From positions 1 through 8,521 of the forward strand of contig NZ_JAUTXR010000051.1 of assembly GCF_030658505.1 (NCBI RefSeq): DNA of 8,521 bases, given 5' to 3'. Both the position numbers and the translations under genes were made by a program. Positions 7,467-8,521 of this stretch are shown here, one piece after another. Under the pieces are notes generated by a model. It did no database searches and was not told the DNA's origin. It saw only the letters and a program-made list of their open reading frames with translations. Position 1 is the stretch's first letter; the number at the start of each line of letters is the position of its first letter. Origin of the DNA: Stenotrophomonas raiganjensis (SeqCode). GTDB taxonomy: Bacteria; Pseudomonadota; Gammaproteobacteria; Xanthomonadales; Xanthomonadaceae.

Positions 7467-7504
7467 AGTATGCACAAATTATACATACTTCCCCGGGCAT
7501 ACTT
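7467..7504 (-). promoter_or_regulatory. Promoter and probable operator of the toxin-antitoxin-acnB transcript
   Basis: Plus-strand ATTATA (7478-7483) reads as a perfect TATAAT on the minus strand, 26 nt before the antitoxin ATG. It is framed by inverted 6-bp half-sites AGTATG (7467-7472) and CATACT (7484-7489), and a third copy, CATACTT, lies at 7498-7504. Palindromes over the -10 box are the usual autoregulation site of AbrB-type antitoxins. No good -35 hexamer is visible; TGGAAG at 18-bp spacing (7507-7502) matches only 3 of 6. Confidence 0.65.
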
Positions 7505-7564
7505 CCACCCTGAACAGGACCGGCGACCCGCCAGCCCTTGCCTCGCAAAGGATCGGCCACAAAC

Positions 7565-7595
7565 GTGACATACGCCATACACCTTCCCCTGTAGT
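7565..7595 (+). promoter_or_regulatory. Possible acnA promoter
   Basis: GTGACA (7565-7570) matches the -35 consensus at 5 of 6 positions and TGTAGT (7590-7595) the -10 at 4 of 6, but with a long 19-bp spacer. Two CATAC repeats lie at 7569-7580, overlapping the -35 and the spacer. It is a weak candidate; a start site mapped near 7602 would support it. Confidence 0.3.
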
Positions 7596-7612
7596 CTGGA
7601 ACCGATGCCGCA

Positions 7613-7627
7613 GGCCGGACCCCGGCC
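7613..7627 (+). other. GC-rich hairpin in the acnA leader
   Basis: GGCCGG (7613-7618) and CCGGCC (7622-7627) form a perfect 6-bp stem with an ACC loop. It has no GTAG head and no T-run, so it is neither a clear SMAG element nor a terminator. If transcription starts near 7600 it would be at the 5' end of the acnA mRNA, where it could stabilise the transcript. Confidence 0.35.
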
Positions 7628-7753
7628 CGGATGAATCCATTCAGTTTCGGGTTCATACTGGGACTACCGGGGCCGCCAGGCCCGCGGCGACCGCAAGCAG
7701 GTGCGTCCACGCACGCGCCACTGCAAGCCATCCGCAAGAAGGAGTTACCCCGC

Positions 7754-8521
7754 ATGAGCGATTCGTTCTCCACCCGCAGCCAGCTGAACGTCGGCGGCAA
7801 GACCTACGACTACTTCAGCCTGCCCACGCTGGGCCAGCGCTTCGATATTTCCCACCTGCCCTACTCGATGAAGATCCTGCTGGAGAACCTGCTCCGGCAC
7901 GAGGATGGCGGCATCACCGTCGGCAAGGACCACATCGAAGCCGTGGCCCGCTGGAACCCGGCGGCCGAGCCGGACACCGAAATCGCCTTCATGCCGGCGC
8001 GCGTGGTCCTGCAGGACTTCACCGGCGTGCCGTGCGTGGTCGACCTGGCCGCGATGCGCGACGCCGTGGTCAAGCTCGGCGGCTCGCCTGAACAGATCAA
8101 CCCGCAGATTCCCTCCGAACTGGTCATCGACCACTCGGTGCAGGTCGATGTGTTCGGCAAGCCCGACGCGCTGGACCTGAACGGCAAGATCGAATTCCAG
8201 CGCAACCAGGAACGCTACGGCTTCCTGCGCTGGGGCCAGAAGGCCTTCGACAACTTCAAGGTGGTGCCGCCCAACACCGGCATCGTCCACCAGGTGAACC
8301 TGGAGAACCTGGCCCGCGTGGTGATGACCGCGCAGAAGGACGGCAAGGACGTGGCCTACCCCGATACCGTGTTCGGCACCGACAGCCACACCACGATGAT
8401 CAACGGCATCGGCGTGCTCGGCTGGGGCGTGGGCGGCATCGAAGCCGAGGCGGCCATGCTCGGCCAGCCGTCGTCGATGCTGATCCCGCAGGTGGTCGGC
8501 TTCAAGCTGACCGGCAAGCTG
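7754..8521 (+). CDS. acnA: Aconitate hydratase AcnA, N-terminal part (3' partial)
   Basis: This frame is open from ATG 7754 to the right edge, giving 256 residues of a protein expected to be about 900. It catalyses the same citrate-isocitrate step as AcnB but belongs to the AcnA/IRP1 type, in which the catalytic domains come first. Family segments visible: [15 protein letters not shown] (35-49), [13 protein letters not shown] (81-93), IDHSVQVD (125-132), [11 protein letters not shown] (155-165), [11 protein letters not shown] (172-182) and the active-site GTDSHTTMI (208-216). The cluster cysteines lie further on, outside the window. AAGGAG (7739-7744), 9 nt upstream, supports the start. The gene is divergent from the toxin-antitoxin/acnB unit and shares a region of about 300 bp with it. 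An aconitase of this family neighbourhood is called RpfA in Xanthomonas; whether this is that orthologue cannot be decided here. Confidence 0.97.
   Translation, partial: MSDSFSTRSQLNVGGKTYDYFSLPTLGQRFDISHLPYSMKILLENLLRHEDGGITVGKDHIEAVARWNPAAEPDTEIAFMPARVVLQDFTGVPCVVDLAAMRDAVVKLGGSPEQINPQIPSELVIDHSVQVDVFGKPDALDLNGKIEFQRNQERYGFLRWGQKAFDNFKVVPPNTGIVHQVNLENLARVVMTAQKDGKDVAYPDTVFGTDSHTTMINGIGVLGWGVGGIEAEAAMLGQPSSMLIPQVVGFKLTGKL

Larger units (their letters stand above)
7505..7738. other. Divergent intergenic region between antitoxin and acnA
   Basis: No gene is supported here. It should contain the acnA promoter and 5' leader. Visible elements: CATAC at 7569-7573, 7576-7580 and 7654-7658 (the same pentamer as in the antitoxin operator), a short GC hairpin at 7613-7627, and the small palindrome TGAATccATTCA at 7632-7643. 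The part nearest acnA is plain GC-rich leader. No tRNA, riboswitch or known Fur/FNR-type site was recognised with confidence. Confidence 0.6.

Noticed and set aside
7006..8091. A 361-codon plus-strand open frame spanning the toxin-antitoxin genes and the start of acnA.
   Set aside because: It is out of frame with acnA, antisense to the toxin and antitoxin, and Ser/Arg/Thr-rich without motifs.
1..8521. CRISPR array, tRNA, rRNA, insertion sequence or phage genes.
   Set aside because: No regularly spaced repeats, cloverleaf-like sequence, rRNA sequence or transposase/integrase coding was seen on either strand.

Overview
The window is GC-rich chromosomal DNA from a gammaproteobacterium of the Xanthomonadaceae, most probably Stenotrophomonas. 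Three things point there: the GC-biased codon use, the chemotaxis order receptor-cheR-cheD-cheB, and a palindromic element at 4104-4127 that ends in GTAG (read on the minus strand), the form of the S. maltophilia SMAG/REP family. The species call is an inference from these signs, not from a database match.

Bases 2-2946 (plus strand) are the end of a chemotaxis operon: the C-terminus of a methyl-accepting chemotaxis receptor, then cheR (methyltransferase), cheD (receptor glutamine deamidase) and cheB (methylesterase/deamidase). cheR/cheD and cheD/cheB overlap by ATGA, so the three receptor-modifying enzymes are probably translationally coupled. The receptor ends in a WxxF-type pentapeptide (DWQEF), a docking tail for CheR, and the adjacent CheR has the insert that binds such tails. 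A very stable C(UUCG)G hairpin sits just upstream of the cheR start, where a Shine-Dalgarno sequence would be expected.

Bases 2947-4186 hold a lone alpha/beta hydrolase gene (TTG start) between two REP-like palindromes, followed by a dense group of hairpins (bidirectional terminator, SMAG element, second terminator) where it converges with acnB.

Bases 4187-8521 are an aconitase locus. acnB lies on the minus strand. 43 bp upstream of it, in the same direction, is a two-gene AbrB/PIN (VapBC-like) toxin-antitoxin module, and acnA runs divergently on the plus strand and leaves the window. No terminator is visible between toxin and acnB, so antitoxin-toxin-acnB may be transcribed together. The roughly 300-bp region between antitoxin and acnA carries a perfect TATAAT for the toxin-antitoxin operon, flanked by CATACT/AGTATG half-sites, and further CATAC copies recur towards acnA. 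This raises the possibility that the antitoxin regulates both aconitase genes. That coupling is the most unusual feature of the window and is a hypothesis. In Xanthomonas an aconitase gene (rpfA) lies at the rpf quorum-sensing cluster, so rpf genes may lie beyond the right edge, which cannot be seen here.
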